In this document: positions 44,701 to 57,958 of the stretch, in pieces
How positions within the stretch are numbered: the stretch's first letter is position 1
Layout: the number at the start of each line of letters is the position of its first letter
Source of the DNA: Melastoma dodecandrum
Taxonomy: Eukaryota; Streptophyta; Magnoliopsida; Myrtales; Melastomataceae
Direction: 5' to 3'
DNA length: 64,000 nucleotides
Assembly (NCBI GenBank): GCA_029817715.1
Contig: JARUPY010000164.1
Span: forward strand, 2,422,001 to 2,486,000
The notes under the pieces: model-generated
Told to the model about the DNA's origin: nothing
Seen by the model: only the letters and a program-made list of their open reading frames with translations
The model's database searches: none
Translations under genes and position numbers: made by a program

Positions 44701-45278
44701 AGATTGGCATTTTGGAGGAATGAATACCTCAAATGTGTGGGTAAGGTTTTGAGCTCTAATTCTGGTGTTTCTATGATGGATGGTTTGGTGGTCTTTTCTG
44801 GCATCTCCAATGGATCGAAGGCTCTCAGATCTCTAGGTATGTAAGATTTGCACTCCATCCAACTGATCATTTCCTTAGTTTCTTCATCGAACACATCGGT
44901 CGTCTTCAAAATAGTAACTTCTTCGGCTACTATCCTGTCAATGATGTCAATAGAAAAACAATCATCGGGTTCATTCAGACATTTCATTGCATGAAGAATA
45001 TTAAATGTTACCTCCTCGTTATTAACCCTCATGGTTAGCTCACCCTTTTGGACGTCAATTAAAGTTCTAACTATGGCTAGGAATGGTCTTCCAAGGATGA
45101 TTGGTATTTCACGATCCTCTTCAAAATCAAGCATGATAAATTCCGCGGGAAAAACAAATTTATCTACCTTAACCAAAATATTATCAATGATTCCCCTTGG
45201 AAAAGCAAGAGACCGGTCGGCTAATTATAACGTGACCGATGTAGGTTTTATTTCCCCCAAACCCAATTCGTAAAATAT
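44701..45278 (-). pseudogene. Athila protease/linker
   Basis: Follows gag. Carries the retropepsin C-terminal landmark IPIILGRPFLA and the linker to RT (FSIDIIDRIVAEE, CLNEPDDCF). The active site DLGASVNLIP lies at the end of the gag frame (about 45285-45320), so protease is split between two frames. Confidence 0.8.
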
Positions 45279-46993
45279 TCATAAAGGAATTAAATTAACA
45301 CTCGCTCCAAGATCACACAATGCCTTACCGCTGAAATTTGAACCAATAGAACAGGGTATAATGAAACTACCTGGATCTTTCAGCTTTGGAGGTAACTTTT
45401 TCTGCAAAATAGCACTACATTCTTCAGTTAAGGCAACAGTCTCAAACTCACCAAGACGTCTCTTTTTAGATAATATATATGTCATGAATTTAACGTAGCT
45501 CGGCATCTTTTCCAATGCTTCAGCAAAAGGGATGTTGATGTGTAGCTTTTTAAAGATTCCTAAGAATTTCAAGAAGTCCTTCTCATCATTCTGCTTACTA
45601 GCTCGCTGTGGAAAAGGAAGAGGTGGATATACGAGTTTATCTTTTCCAATAGAAGCATTTTCTATACCTTCTTTTGGTTGAGAAAGTTGCTGGCTAGGCT
45701 GAACAGAAGGTTCGTTGCCTTTGTGCGCAGCTTCTGGTGTAGTTGCAACGACGTGCTTGAACTTTGAGGCTTCAGGAAGTGTTCTCCCATTCCGTAAAGT
45801 GATAGCTTGCACTTGTGCATTCCCTTCATTCCTTGGATTCACCTCAGTATTGCTCGGAAAAGTGCCTTGAGGTCGATTATTAATTGCTTGTGCCAATTGT
45901 TCGACTTGGGCTTCTAAACTCCGAAGTGAAGCCGATTGGTTATGCAAAAGAGTGTCGGTTTTAGAAATGTATTTGACTAATAGTTCTTCAATACCTGACA
46001 TTTTTTCTTGCGGTTGTGGCTTTTGTTGATGAGGTCCTGGTGGAGGAGTTGGTTTTGCTGATTGTTGATTTCCCCACGAGAAATTCGGGTGGTTCCTCCA
46101 TCCCGGATTGTAAGTATTCGAAAAGGGGTTGTTCCTCGAGTTGGCTCCCAAGTAGTTGGCTGACTCGGCAGCAGTGAAACATTGACCAGGAGCATGATTT
46201 TCTCCACACCTCTCACACTGATAATGAATGGGATGATTAGGACCCTTTAATGCATTTAGCTCCCAAGTTAACGCATCCACTTTAGCATTGAGGGCGGCCA
46301 CTTCATCAACTGAATGTACTCCAGCTACTCCTCGGGCACGCGATACTCCATGACCGTTATTAGCCATCTGCTTGAATAACTCCATTGCTTCCTCCGGCTG
46401 CTTATTTAATATTGTTCCCCCTGCAGCTGCATCTATCGTTGAGCGAAGTGCATCAGTTAATCCATCATAAAAAATATGCACCAACATCCATTGAGGTATC
46501 TCGTGATGTGGGCACACTCGTAAAAATTCCTTAAATCTCTCCCACGCCTCATAAAGTGACTCTGTTCCATATTGTCGAAACGAAGTGATGTCATTTCGCA
46601 TCTTGATGGTCTTGCTAGGTGGGAAATACTTTGATAGAAATTTTCCGGACATCTCTTCCCAGTTTGTGATGGACCCTTCTGGCAAAGAGTAGAGCCATGT
46701 TCGTGCTTTGTCCCTCAACGAGAATGGAAAGAGTCTCATCCGAATGGCCTCGCTCGACACTCCATTATAGCGGAAAGTGTCGCAAATTTCCAGGAAGTTG
46801 GTGATGTGCCCATGTGGATCCTCCGATGGAGATCCCCGAAACTCGAATTTTGTAGCATAGTGATAACTGCCGGTTTAATTTCAAATGTGTTGGCTTGAAT
46901 AGTCGGCTTCACTATGCTAGAGTGTTCATGCACATGGGGCTGGGCATAATCACGCATGATTCTCGGTTTAACTTCTTGATTGTTGTTCTCCAT
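45279..46993 (-). pseudogene. Athila gag (one frameshift)
   Basis: Capsid region: EAIRMRLFPFSLRDKARTWL, FLSKYFPPSKTIKMRNDI, then MLVHIFYDGL; zinc knuckle CERCGENHAPGQC near 46200; Pro/Gln-rich linker; ends in the protease active site. The true start is MENNNQEVKPRIMRDYA at 46993. The frame shifts by one base near 46840 (FEIKPAVITML then GSPSEDPHGHITNFLE), so gag is not intact. Confidence 0.88.
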
Positions 46994-47191
46994 TGTTTGT
47001 TGGCGTATGGCTTCCTTTTACTATCTTAGACATAACCGAAACGTTCTTTCTATTTCAGGATCAAAATGAACCAATTCACTATTGCGCATGCAGCGTTAAG
47101 ATTTTTCCTACAAATAAATTGAAAATCAAGGTTAAAGTTGAATTAATAAAGATCTGATTGAAATTAATATTGGCTGAAAATCTAGAAAACA

Positions 47192-47210
47192 GTCCCCGGC
47201 AACGGCGCCA
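47192..47210 (-). other. tRNA-Asp type primer-binding site
   Basis: TGGCGCCGTTGCCGGGGAC on the minus strand, six bases inside the 5' LTR end. This is the primer site I know from Athila/Tat elements. Confidence 0.9.
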
Positions 47211-47216
47211 AAAACT

Positions 47217-48386
47217 TGTCACGTCGAAAACGCATTCACCACGCAAATGCATGCGATCCTACAAGTAATAAAGTGTAAGTAAGATATCGTTCCCACGAGG
47301 ACTAATCTAAACTTCCTCAATTATTAAAATACGTCAATCTCTATTATTCAACTAAGCGAGTTGAGAAACAATCAAACTAAGTGCAAAGCTAAAGAAAACG
47401 ATTAAGTAAATTGAATTAAAATTCAAATGAGAAAAGCACCTAGGGCGACGATTTCACCGGACAATTAATCGCAAGTCATATCTCAATCAACACGCTTAAG
47501 ATGATCTGGTTGATAATCTGGAATTCGGTTATCGTCCTACGCCCCTCCCGAGGTCATAAGAACGTACATCTCTGTAAATAATAATCACTCTATTCCTAGG
47601 TAGATTAACTATCGAGTGCCCCTTAATAATCAATTCCAATTCGATTACCTAGGACGATTGGGTATATTCATATCCCGCTCTTAATAATCCCGTCCTCCGA
47701 TCAAGTTTAACCTAGGTTATTCCTCTCGCCGGGCTTAATCAAGGATTCCCCTTCCGAGTTCACCTAAATTCACTATTCAATCCTACTGATGATCAGGCAA
47801 TAAGAAAGCGTTAAGAACGAATATGAATAATCTAACCTAAATCATTCAAGTGTGTTAAAAGAGATAAACTCTTGACTAGTTGTCAAGATCCATCTTAACC
47901 CTAAGCAAAGAAAATTAGTTCATATCCGAAATAAATGAAAACATCAAATCCATCTTAAACAATGAAAACGACATAAAGAAAAACTAAAAGAAAAACTGGT
48001 GAAGTCTCTGTCGACGACTCCTTGTTACCAGCAGCCTCCACCGTCCCTTCTAAAGGTAAATAAAGTGTTTTTATAATCCTAAAAATAAACCTAGAGAATC
48101 TCCGACAATATGAAAAGAAAATCTTTTCTTTTCTCCCTATCGTAGCTTTAGGTCTTGCAAGAGCATCCAAAGATCTTCCCTCTGCACAGAATCTTCATAA
48201 TTACGCCGAGATCCTCTTTCTTCCATATTTATCCTAAAATGGACCAAAAAAACTCGGCAGTAATCCATTTATCGGGAATAATGTGAAATAACCAGTAATA
48301 TTATGCAATGAACGCAATATTTCACAAATCTGACAAAATCTAAGTATGAAATTGCCCTAAATAACTCTACTTTCATAGAGTTATCA
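47217..48386 (-). repeat. 5' LTR of the Athila-like element
   Basis: Begins TGTCACGTCG on the plus strand and ends ..ATAGAGTTATCA, then the target duplication GTTGA. Confidence 0.92.
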
Positions 48387-48391
48387 GTTGA

Positions 48392-49110
48392 CTTGGTTAA
48401 AATTTTGTTATAATCGTATTTCGCAGGTTATAGGGATGATAGTTTTTATAGCGGCCCCAAGTGACGATGTCCGACTGATTATAGCCATCCCGGTCAGGCC
48501 TAAGATACAAAGGGAAGGTGAGGGCCTCCCCGTATTATTCCCTTTCACTTGCAACGGTCCGTAGTCCCAATGGTATAGGCCAACAACCACGGACTGCTCA
48601 TTTTTATCTAAATATTTGGGTGTGATTGATGTGTAATTAACCGTCATTAATCACTAGACATGCGTTCAAGTCCAAAGCCCAAATCAGGCTCAATGCTCGT
48701 AAAACAGTGACATGAATTCGAATTAACGTCAGGATTGAGTCAAATGCCCATAACCAGAGACATATTTTTTGGAGCAAATGCAAAATTTTCGCATGCGTTA
48801 ATGTAAAAGGTAAGTAAATAAGAATCTCGAACTATTTTTAAACATTTTATAAAATAAAAAAAAGTCAGAGGCGATTCCGTGTTAGCTAACCTAGGTTAAG
48901 CAACAATAACAAATTTTTACGGAGTTATCACAGATGTAAGAAGATGACACGAGCCGCTCCGAATCCTCTCGAGAGTCCACCCCGGCTTCTATCATAGCAC
49001 ATCGACAGTCGAATCGAGATGTTGACCGGAAAACATCGGAATAGCGGCCCGAATTCTATGTCGTCCGAATTGCCACGTGTTGAGGTTACTGAAGGGCGCG
49101 CATAATGAGG
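48392..49110 (-). repeat. Fragment related to the 18148-20377 long LTR
   Basis: In reverse complement it shares ordered blocks with 18148-18560: 'ggcgcgc' near the start, 'gtcgtccgaattgccac', 'gagcggctcgtgtc', 'ttaacctaggtta', 'acggaatcgcctctgac' and 'attcttatttactta'. The Athila element lies at its left edge, so part may be displaced. Confidence 0.5.
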
Positions 49111-50797
49111 CAAAACCTTTTTGCATCTTTTTGGATCAAGTGTATGTCGTCTTTGTTACCCGTGAATGTTGAATGTTGATAGTAGTGTGTTTGTATTTCA
49201 TTCGCGGTGTCATTCAAACTCGAGTACATAATAATGATGATGTTTATGTTGTCATTAACAACTTTAATTTATCTTTCCTTGTCATCAACCCTCCCTTTAC
49301 ATCGATCATTTCCCAATCCTCACATCCTCCCTCGTTTTCATTCATCCTCCATTCTCCCCCGGTATTGTTCGTCGGTAGCTCCAACTATTAATGGGGATCT
49401 CTTGCCCATTTGCGAGTCAAGTCGAGCAACAATACATTAAAATAGAGATAAAATTTCATTCTCAGTTCTCTCCTCCATGAGTTAGAAAGTTGTTGCAGAG
49501 CCATTATAACGAAGGATTTTTGTGGAAACTGTGGTGTGTCCCTAGTACTCCGAACAAACAGTAGACGAGTCATGTGCCCCGAGAAGAGAATTGGGGAGGA
49601 CCACACTTTTGCTTGTCGTGAGTTTTTCATCATTAAATGCAGTAGAATTCGTTACTAAATTAGCATAATAAATAAAATAACAATATCTCTCCTTTTAAAA
49701 AAATAAATAAATTACGTCCCGATGATGGTGATTGATCGAGTTAAATTATACAATTGAGGGGCCACCCCAAAATTATGCAAGTTCTCGAAATGGCTGATGG
49801 AATGAAAGTGAAATGTCTTGGCGGGACAAAATAAGAAAACCCTTTGAATATCTACGTGTATACATAATAGATCAATACGATGAAGTACCTCCATTAACAA
49901 CTTAAACAATTTACTACTGTCACGATAATGTACATCGACGCCTTAGTCCTTACATTAATTAAATATCTTTTGTCGTAGCTAGAGAGAACGCAGCGCTATA
50001 TAGGGGAACGTCTGTAATGCAATCAATACAGGCTGTGTTGAATTTGTCTTTCGATGAAGTTGTTTTTGTTTTGTTTTGTTGTCTGATGCCTTCCTTGACA
50101 AGCTCTCATTTGTCCTGAATTTTTGTCCTATCCTTTGTCAATATTTATTCCTCCTTTCTCGCTGCAGCCAAAACCCCAACCCGAAAACTACGACGACAAC
50201 CACATTCTCAGATCACGGGAATTCTACGACAACCTTACTTTTTTTTTTTACCTTCCTTGAATTGATCCCAGAAATTAATTTCTGATTTAATGAAGATTGC
50301 AGGAACATCGAGTTTGCGAGAATCTTACAGCTACAACCTTCAAAAGTTTTGGCACATTTCCTAACTCTGCCTTTTGTCCTAGTAAAAACATAGGAAAACG
50401 TTTCTCGTAGGAACGTTGATAAAATTGGATATATCCTCTTCGACATCGAATGTATGTATCTGGCCAAGGCCGAGAAATCCCGTAAACTATGGAGGACAGA
50501 GTCCCGGAAATACACACACAATGCCGACGCGATAACAACGCTCTCAACCAGGTCGTCTGCAAAAGTTATCCGCCAAGATGGCGTGCTCGAGCGAAGAAAA
50601 ATGATGGGGAGGACCACAAATCGATGGACTTGTCATCCTGACAACAAATATTACACGGGATATAATTGGGAAACTTTTATGGTTATAACTACCGAAACGC
50701 CCCCCCCCCCCCCCCCAAATCTACCATTTAATTCTCTTCCAACCCCCTCTCCCTGTCCTTCATTCTGTCGCTTCCCTCACCTCGACACACTTCAACA
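49111..50797. other. EPFL2 upstream region
   Basis: No other gene supported. Holds a 17-base C run (50700-50716) and a TATA-like 'gatataattggg' (50659-50670), about 130 bp upstream of the EPFL2 ATG. Open frames here (for example 50213-50617, minus) show no family features. Confidence 0.45.
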
Positions 50798-51190
50798 ATG
50801 GCCTTCACTCACAGCAAGAACCACCTCTCCTCCCCTCTTGGCTGTCTGATTATCCTCCTCCTCGTTGCACTAAGTTACGACCAGCTCGTTTCCCTGGCGG
50901 AAACACTCAAAGGCGGTGGGGAGCTGAACGAAGCGAAACTGATGCGAGCCCGATTTGGTATAGGCTCAAGACCTCCGAGATGCGACGGGAAGTGTGGGTC
51001 TTGCGGTAGGTGCGAAGCCGTTCAGGTTCCCACAAATCCTCAGCTTGAGGCGATCAACGGAAGGGAACACTCGTCGAGATCAGATCATTACCGGGGACAG
51101 GAAGGGGAAGAAGTGAGGGGGGAGGGCAAAACTAACTATATGCCAGTGAGCTGGAAATGCAAGTGCGGCGAGTTCATCTTCGACCCCTGA
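50798..51190 (+). CDS. EPFL2: EPIDERMAL PATTERNING FACTOR-like peptide, EPFL2-type
   Basis: Secreted cysteine-rich signal precursor; family members are ligands of ERECTA-family receptor kinases, and EPFL2 acts in leaf margin and growth patterning. 130 residues in one open frame. It has an N-terminal signal peptide (LGCLIILLLVALSYDQLVSLAE, about residues 14-35), a short pro-region, and the mature domain starting IGSRPPRCDGKCGSCGRCEAV with the C-x3-C-x2-C-x2-C pattern. After a variable loop it closes with SWKCKCGEFIFDP, so all six family cysteines are present. The GSRPPRC/GRCEAVQVP wording separates it from EPF1/2 and EPFL4-6 types. No intron is needed, although introns in the family are common. 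The start is the first Met before the signal peptide. Clade call is from memory. Confidence 0.9.
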   Translation: MAFTHSKNHLSSPLGCLIILLLVALSYDQLVSLAETLKGGGELNEAKLMRARFGIGSRPPRCDGKCGSCGRCEAVQVPTNPQLEAINGREHSSRSDHYRGQEGEEVRGEGKTNYMPVSWKCKCGEFIFDP

Positions 51191-53266
51191 CGATAGAACC
51201 GAATGCTTACTCATCCGGTGCTGCTAGTGATTCGTCGTCGATGTGTACATTTCGCGACTCCCTCGCGTTCAGTTTGGCTTGAGCATAATTTTCGGGAAAC
51301 GTTTGTTTGGTTTGCAAGCTGTTGCTCTTTGGTTACGTTGGTGCGAGGACATAGCTAAAAAAATTAAATGAAAATGAGGTAGTTTTCCTGTTAAGTTTAA
51401 ATTTCGGCTTGATGGGATGGGATCTTAATCCTTTTTCGGGTCTTTGCTCGGCCCCATCTAAGATTTATTGGAAATTAGGAAAACAGAAACACGCAAGACT
51501 TGGTAATAGTCGCGTCAACCAAACCCACCGATGGTTTTATCTTTCAAATGTTTGGGTTAAGACCAAATCGAATAATATATCTCTGCATGGATTTTGATTA
51601 GAATCAATTCTCGCAATCTAAGGCCGTGTTTGTAATCTGATACGTTTTTTTATTTGCTTCCCAAAATTGAAAACTTCAAAAAAAAAAAAAAAAGAAATGT
51701 TTTCCTCCTAAAATTTAGAAAATTGAGTTTTGCTTTCTAGTAACTAACATTTTCTTGAAAAATGAAAACAGGAAATGGAACCTATTTCCTCTCACCAAAC
51801 AATGCATAATTTTTGTATTAATACATTTTTTTTAAAACCAGAACAAACCTAAATATTTGGTTTAAATTCGGTCGGACTTCGTCTTTGAAAAGTGACGATT
51901 AAGCTACGTAGGACATGTGCATCAAGAATAAAATTAAAAAAGAAGAAAGAACCTCGAGAGAATTAAATTGAGGGCGTATCTTCATTTATCTTTTTTTTAA
52001 AATAAATACCAAACCCTCACGCGTCATTGCACCACTTGTAATATTAAACTTGTCATCTTCCAACTTTGCTGGACTCGGGGATTTTTTCTTTAAAATAAAG
52101 TTGCACAAAACCCACCACTATTACCCAATCACACCTTTTTTTTAAGTAAACAAAAAAAAAAGTACACGTAGATCTCAAGTCAAGATCATTTGCATCTGAT
52201 CGCCGCTATATAAAGGATTTTCTTAACAAGTGTCCCTCCCGTTAAAAAGGTAATCAATATTTTAAATTTACTAACTTAACATTTAATATGTTTTAAAATT
52301 ATACTTTTTATATTTAATAGGCTTCTTAAGTGTGTATTTTTCCTTATTTTCAAATATCTTAAAATTCTAAAATTACATTTAACTACATTAATAATTATAT
52401 TTTTATTATTTGTGTGTCTTAGGGGTGCCCGCGGACTCAATCAAGCGACTAATTAAATAAGGGTTGGACTTGGAGTACAGAAAACGTTGTCGTCTTCAAA
52501 CAAGAACGAGAATTTTACAAATAAAAGATTTTGACGGAGAAGGGCGATTCGACTGGGGGATGTAATAGATTTAGAATCCGAACTCTCTCCATCATTTCAT
52601 CTTATTTTTAATTTAACGGTTGAAATTTTCTTAATTTATTTTATTTTAATTATGACAAGGGCAAAATAAATCATTAACACTAAATTATAAAACCCAAAGT
52701 ATTAAATCTGAAATGTAAGTTCTAAATATTAAAAGTTAAACCAGAAATTATAAATTCAAAGTATGTTAATCCTAAATATTAAAAGTTAAACTATAAATTA
52801 AATTCTAAACAATAAAAGCTAAATCCAAAGTTTTTTAAATACTAGACTCTATTAAAGCTTAAATCCTAAATATTAAACTAAAGCATTCCATCATAAATAT
52901 TAAATGTATTGTCGGATTAAAAAAGAGTTACTCTTAATCATTAAATATGAAAGGGAGAGGATCCTGATCCATAAATTTAAGGGACATCGTCCATTACTCT
53001 GGGAGGCATAAAGAAATAATTATTGAACCCTAACTTCAAGACGGTGGAAGATCGCTTCAAATCATCTCAAAAAATGCTTGCTTTTTAAATTAATCATAAT
53101 TGAGGAGCTTTTTACACGTGCGACAACTTTTAATTGCTTAATCATCAAATAGATGGTATATGTATGTATGTATTTATTTATGTGTGCACGCGCGTATGGG
53201 GGACATCACATACCATCCTTTGCTCTCTTCTTCCCGCGGGATTCCTGACAAGGTGGGGTTGCCCCG
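51191..53266. other. AT-rich intergenic region
   Basis: EPFL2 3' flank, A-runs (51679-51694), then AT-rich DNA. 52680-52910 is a degenerate repeat. No gene recognised. Confidence 0.45.
52680..52910. repeat. Degenerate AT-rich repeat ('taaatcctaaatattaaa')
   Basis: Recurrent words 'taaatattaaaagttaaac', 'ctaaatattaa' and 'aaatcctaaa' in imperfect units of about 14-45 bp. The wording resembles decayed AAACCCTAAA-type minisatellites common in plants. Confidence 0.45.
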
Positions 53267-54472
53267 ATGGAGATACTGTCATCCAAATGGATCTCAGGAC
53301 ATGTAAGGAAGTGGGAAAGTTTCCTACTCAGAGCTATCATCGTATTAAGCCATTCGAGTTGGTTCCTGATCTTTTCCTTTCCAAAGTGCTCTCAGGGAAT
53401 GGAGGACTACAATCATCTGATCAACCATGCTGCCGCCGCAGCCACTCCCGACAACAACCAGGACAACTCTTTCACTCCTTGGAGTTTCTTCACTGAAGAC
53501 TGCATCTACGCTCAGGGCCTTCCTGTCTCGGCCGCCCGGAGCTGTGATTCCTCAATCCAAAGCTGTGAGACCAGCCGAGACGAGTGGCCCAACAACCTCA
53601 TCAGGGCAGACAGCACCTCCTCCATGACATTCCAGCCATTTCCCTCTCCTGTTCTCTCCTTCCACGATGTCAAGTCGGAGGCCATGCATTCTCCCGTTGC
53701 CCCAGTTTTGCCACCGGTCGGATTTGGATCACCTGTCTTCGGTGCAGACGATGTCACCCCATCCAAACCTCATAGAGGAATCAAGAGGTCTAATCAGCAC
53801 GTGTCTGCATGGAATTCCCCATCATCATCCTCTACTAGAAGCCTGTCCTGTGCTCGGAAGCACATCTTGGCCGAGAGAAAGAGGAGGGATTCTCAGAGGT
53901 TCATCGCACTCTCCAGCATCATTCCTGGGCTAAAGAAGGTATTGCAACCGTCCCTCCTCGTCCCATCAAAAAGTGCTTTCTTGACCAAAAGAAGTTCCGT
54001 CGACTGATTTCCAGATGGACAAGGCATCAGTTCTTGGAGATGCGATCAAATACATTAAGGAACTCCAAGACAAGGTAGATGCGCTTGAAGACGCTGCTAA
54101 TGCATCCAAGACTGAACAATCATTTGTCATATCCGGTGTTGATCCAGCCGATGAAGATGGAGGCCCGTATTTCAGATAAGGAGTCCACATCTGCAGTGGG
54201 AAGGCCAATATCCGTGTCCCAAGACTGCTGGGAGAGATAGAGAGATCCGGCCTGTCGTTCGTCCATAGCAACGTAGTGCCATTCAGGAGTTCCACTCAAT
54301 ACATAACCATCGTTGCCAGGGTCAGATATTGAATATCTCCTTCCCTATAAGAAAACATCTTTTGTGCTTTACACATGTAGCCTGAATTCGTTGAATGGTG
54401 CAGATGGAGAGCAAGTTTGCCTTAATGGCAAAGGATCTCATCAAGAACCTGCGAGACAACTTTCTCAACTGA
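53267..54472 (+). pseudogene. bHLH18/25-like transcription factor, frame disturbed
   Basis: Subgroup IVa bHLH (bHLH18/19/20/25 clade), a nuclear DNA-binding factor. Four exons, 53267-53302, 53396-53938, 54015-54320 and 54404-54472, all phase 0 with GT..AG borders (318 codons in total). Exon 1 is the family start MEILSSKWIS; exon 2 ends with the basic region and helix 1 (HILAERKRRDSQRFIALSSIIPGLKK); exon 3 starts with loop/helix 2 (MDKASVLGDAIKYIKELQDKV); exon 4 gives the conserved end (FALMAKDLIKNLRDN). H, E and R contacts for G-box binding remain, but two residues normally present after KRR (E-K-L becomes D) are missing. In exon 3 the frame meets a TAA at about 54177. The conserved EARISDKE lies in the +1 frame and VHICSGK returns to the original frame, so two compensating single-base indels are implied. 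Either a recent pseudogene or sequence errors. Confidence 0.85.
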
Positions 54473-55714
54473 TGATGAAAAACTTTTATCACCAATGAAT
54501 AGCGGAGGCCCAGAAATCAAAAGATGCACAAACAGTTTGATGCAAGTTCGTCGCGTTCTTCGTTATTTTCTAGTTTTTTTTCCCAAATGTGATGAAGGTG
54601 TGGATGGATCCTGAGTTTTTTTTTAATTGACTTTTGTATTATTTTTGCGTGGTGTTGCGTTGCAATCAACTGAAAGTCACGTTTAAGTTGACATTGTGGC
54701 CAGCCACCCCCTAATTCACGACAGCTTGTTTGTTTGATTTGATCATTTTGAGGAAGAATGATGCATTCCTCGTACCAACTTGCAAATTTTTTCATTGTAA
54801 TAATGAAAACAATCCTTTCTTTGTCATGTAGGAAAACTATACTAAATCTGTCTAACATCTTTTTCATGCTATCGTTTGGTTTGCTCTGGATTATTAAACT
54901 GCGGGGATGTGGAAACTCAACCCAGCCATCGGAAGACCCGAACCCATCAAAATCGTTCCCATTTGACGACCTGTTCCCACCGTCTGCCATTATTCGGAAA
55001 CTAGAACTACCTCTTGTTTCTGGAGATCGCGGCTCGTTTTGCGGAACCAAGGAATTTTAACATTTTGTGATTGTAACATCAGTGTGCCCCATTGTTACAT
55101 CGATGATTCAGTGAATGAAAGAATAATCTTGGGGATGGAGATGAGAGGGGCGAGAGGGTGGTTCTAGGAAGAAACAAAAACAAAAGAAAAATCTGCAAGG
55201 AAAAATTGGCCGAGGATGGACGGCGTTTCATGTTATGGAATGCTATTCAGTTATTGGTTAGGCCTTTCAGACTACTGTAGGACTTCAGTTTGGTGAAGCA
55301 TACATTCGTTCATGCATAACATTTCAATTTTCGGCATATTATTCCCTATGAGCAACCACGGATGTCTTTTTCTCCACCAATTCTCTAACTCACCAGCATC
55401 CAGAAAAAATCGGACACCAATGGTTCCAACAATCGACTGCATTTCGCTGTTACAGGGTATGCAAACACTAATTGACAGCAGACAGCCAACATCGACCGCA
55501 CAGAAACAGGTAACTACAGCAGAATGAGGCAAGTCGGCCCCTTGCATTCATGAGCCTGAAAATTGTCTACTCTGTCCTCTAGAATTATAACTTTTACATA
55601 ATCGAGCAGGAATATTTCACTTTTCCAGGAGTTGGGGCCATAAAAATAAAACAAGTAGGCTCAAGGAAATGAGGGTGCCTATTGTCAAACTGAGGTCAGC
55701 TACAGAGGATGAAA
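54473..55714. other. Convergent 3' region of bHLH and WDR5 genes
   Basis: Lies between the bHLH stop and the WDR5 stop, which face each other; expected to hold both 3' untranslated regions. Open frames on both strands (for example 54517-55050) show no recognised domain. Confidence 0.45.
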
Positions 55715-57357
<1,643 letters not shown>

Positions 57358-57398
57358 TCACTCTCTCCTTTCTTCCTTGCCAGGGTTTTTATGTTTCT

Positions 57399-57406
57399 TT
57401 AGGGTT
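57399..57406 (-). promoter_or_regulatory. Telo-box in the WDR5 5' region
   Basis: AACCCTAA on the minus strand, about 57-64 bp upstream of the WDR5 ATG. Telo-boxes near the start of broadly expressed plant genes are well known; that this one works is inference. Confidence 0.4.
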
Positions 57407-57958
57407 CTTTCTTGGGTTGTCTGAAGATAACACCCTGGAGGGTGCCGACGTTTTTAAAAATTTCTTTACGTTTTTGGCTGAGATAGAATTTAATAGTGCG
57501 TTTGATTTAAGAATTCGGTTATAGAATAAAATAAATTAATAATTTTTTTTATTTCATTCTCTTTCTCTTTTTATTTTTTTTCTTGACTAAACACATGATT
57601 GGTGAGTATTTAGCAAATCCATAGCTAAACCTTAACTTTTCATATTCAGATGATTTCGATACAATAATTGTTTACTAATAAAGAGTAACAGCGGAAAAAA
57701 AGACAAGGGGAATCCGTTCGGTTATCTACAATTTCAAAAACATTGCCAACCCTTTCTGACAAGGATCCAGAATTTACAGAAATCAAAATGAAAAACTAAG
57801 TGCAGTACAAACTAAGTGCGACAGAGTGGCTAGAGTTACTGAGACAAAAGATATCCTCCTCTCTGTACAGAAAAGTTGCCATATGTTCACCTCAACCGAC
57901 ATCTTCTTCCTAAGTATGGAGATTGGAGAGGTCTTTGCCATCCTTTGTTGGCTCTTTA
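57407..57958. other. WDR5 upstream and transporter 3' flank
   Basis: Contains the WDR5 promoter side and the transporter's 3' untranslated region (stop at 57959). AT-rich; nothing else recognised. Confidence 0.4.

Larger units (their letters stand above)
38612..48386 (-). mobile_element. Athila-like Ty3/gypsy element, nearly complete, inactive
   Basis: 9.8 kb with LTRs of 1169 and 1170 bp, perfect target duplication GTTGA (38607-38611 and 48387-48391), tRNA-Asp type primer site, and gag, protease, RT, RNase H, integrase and an env-like ORF in Athila order on the minus strand. Point changes (gag frameshift, RT catalytic Asp to Asn, stops in pol) make it non-functional, but the good preservation implies a fairly recent insertion. 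Confidence 0.95.

Noticed and set aside
50213..50617. Minus-strand open frame of 134 codons upstream of EPFL2
   Set aside because: No start context, domain or intron support; overlaps the promoter region of EPFL2.
54517..55050. Minus-strand open frame of 177 codons downstream of the bHLH gene
   Set aside because: No recognisable domain, overlaps the bHLH 3' region, and low-complexity codon use; not supportable as a gene.
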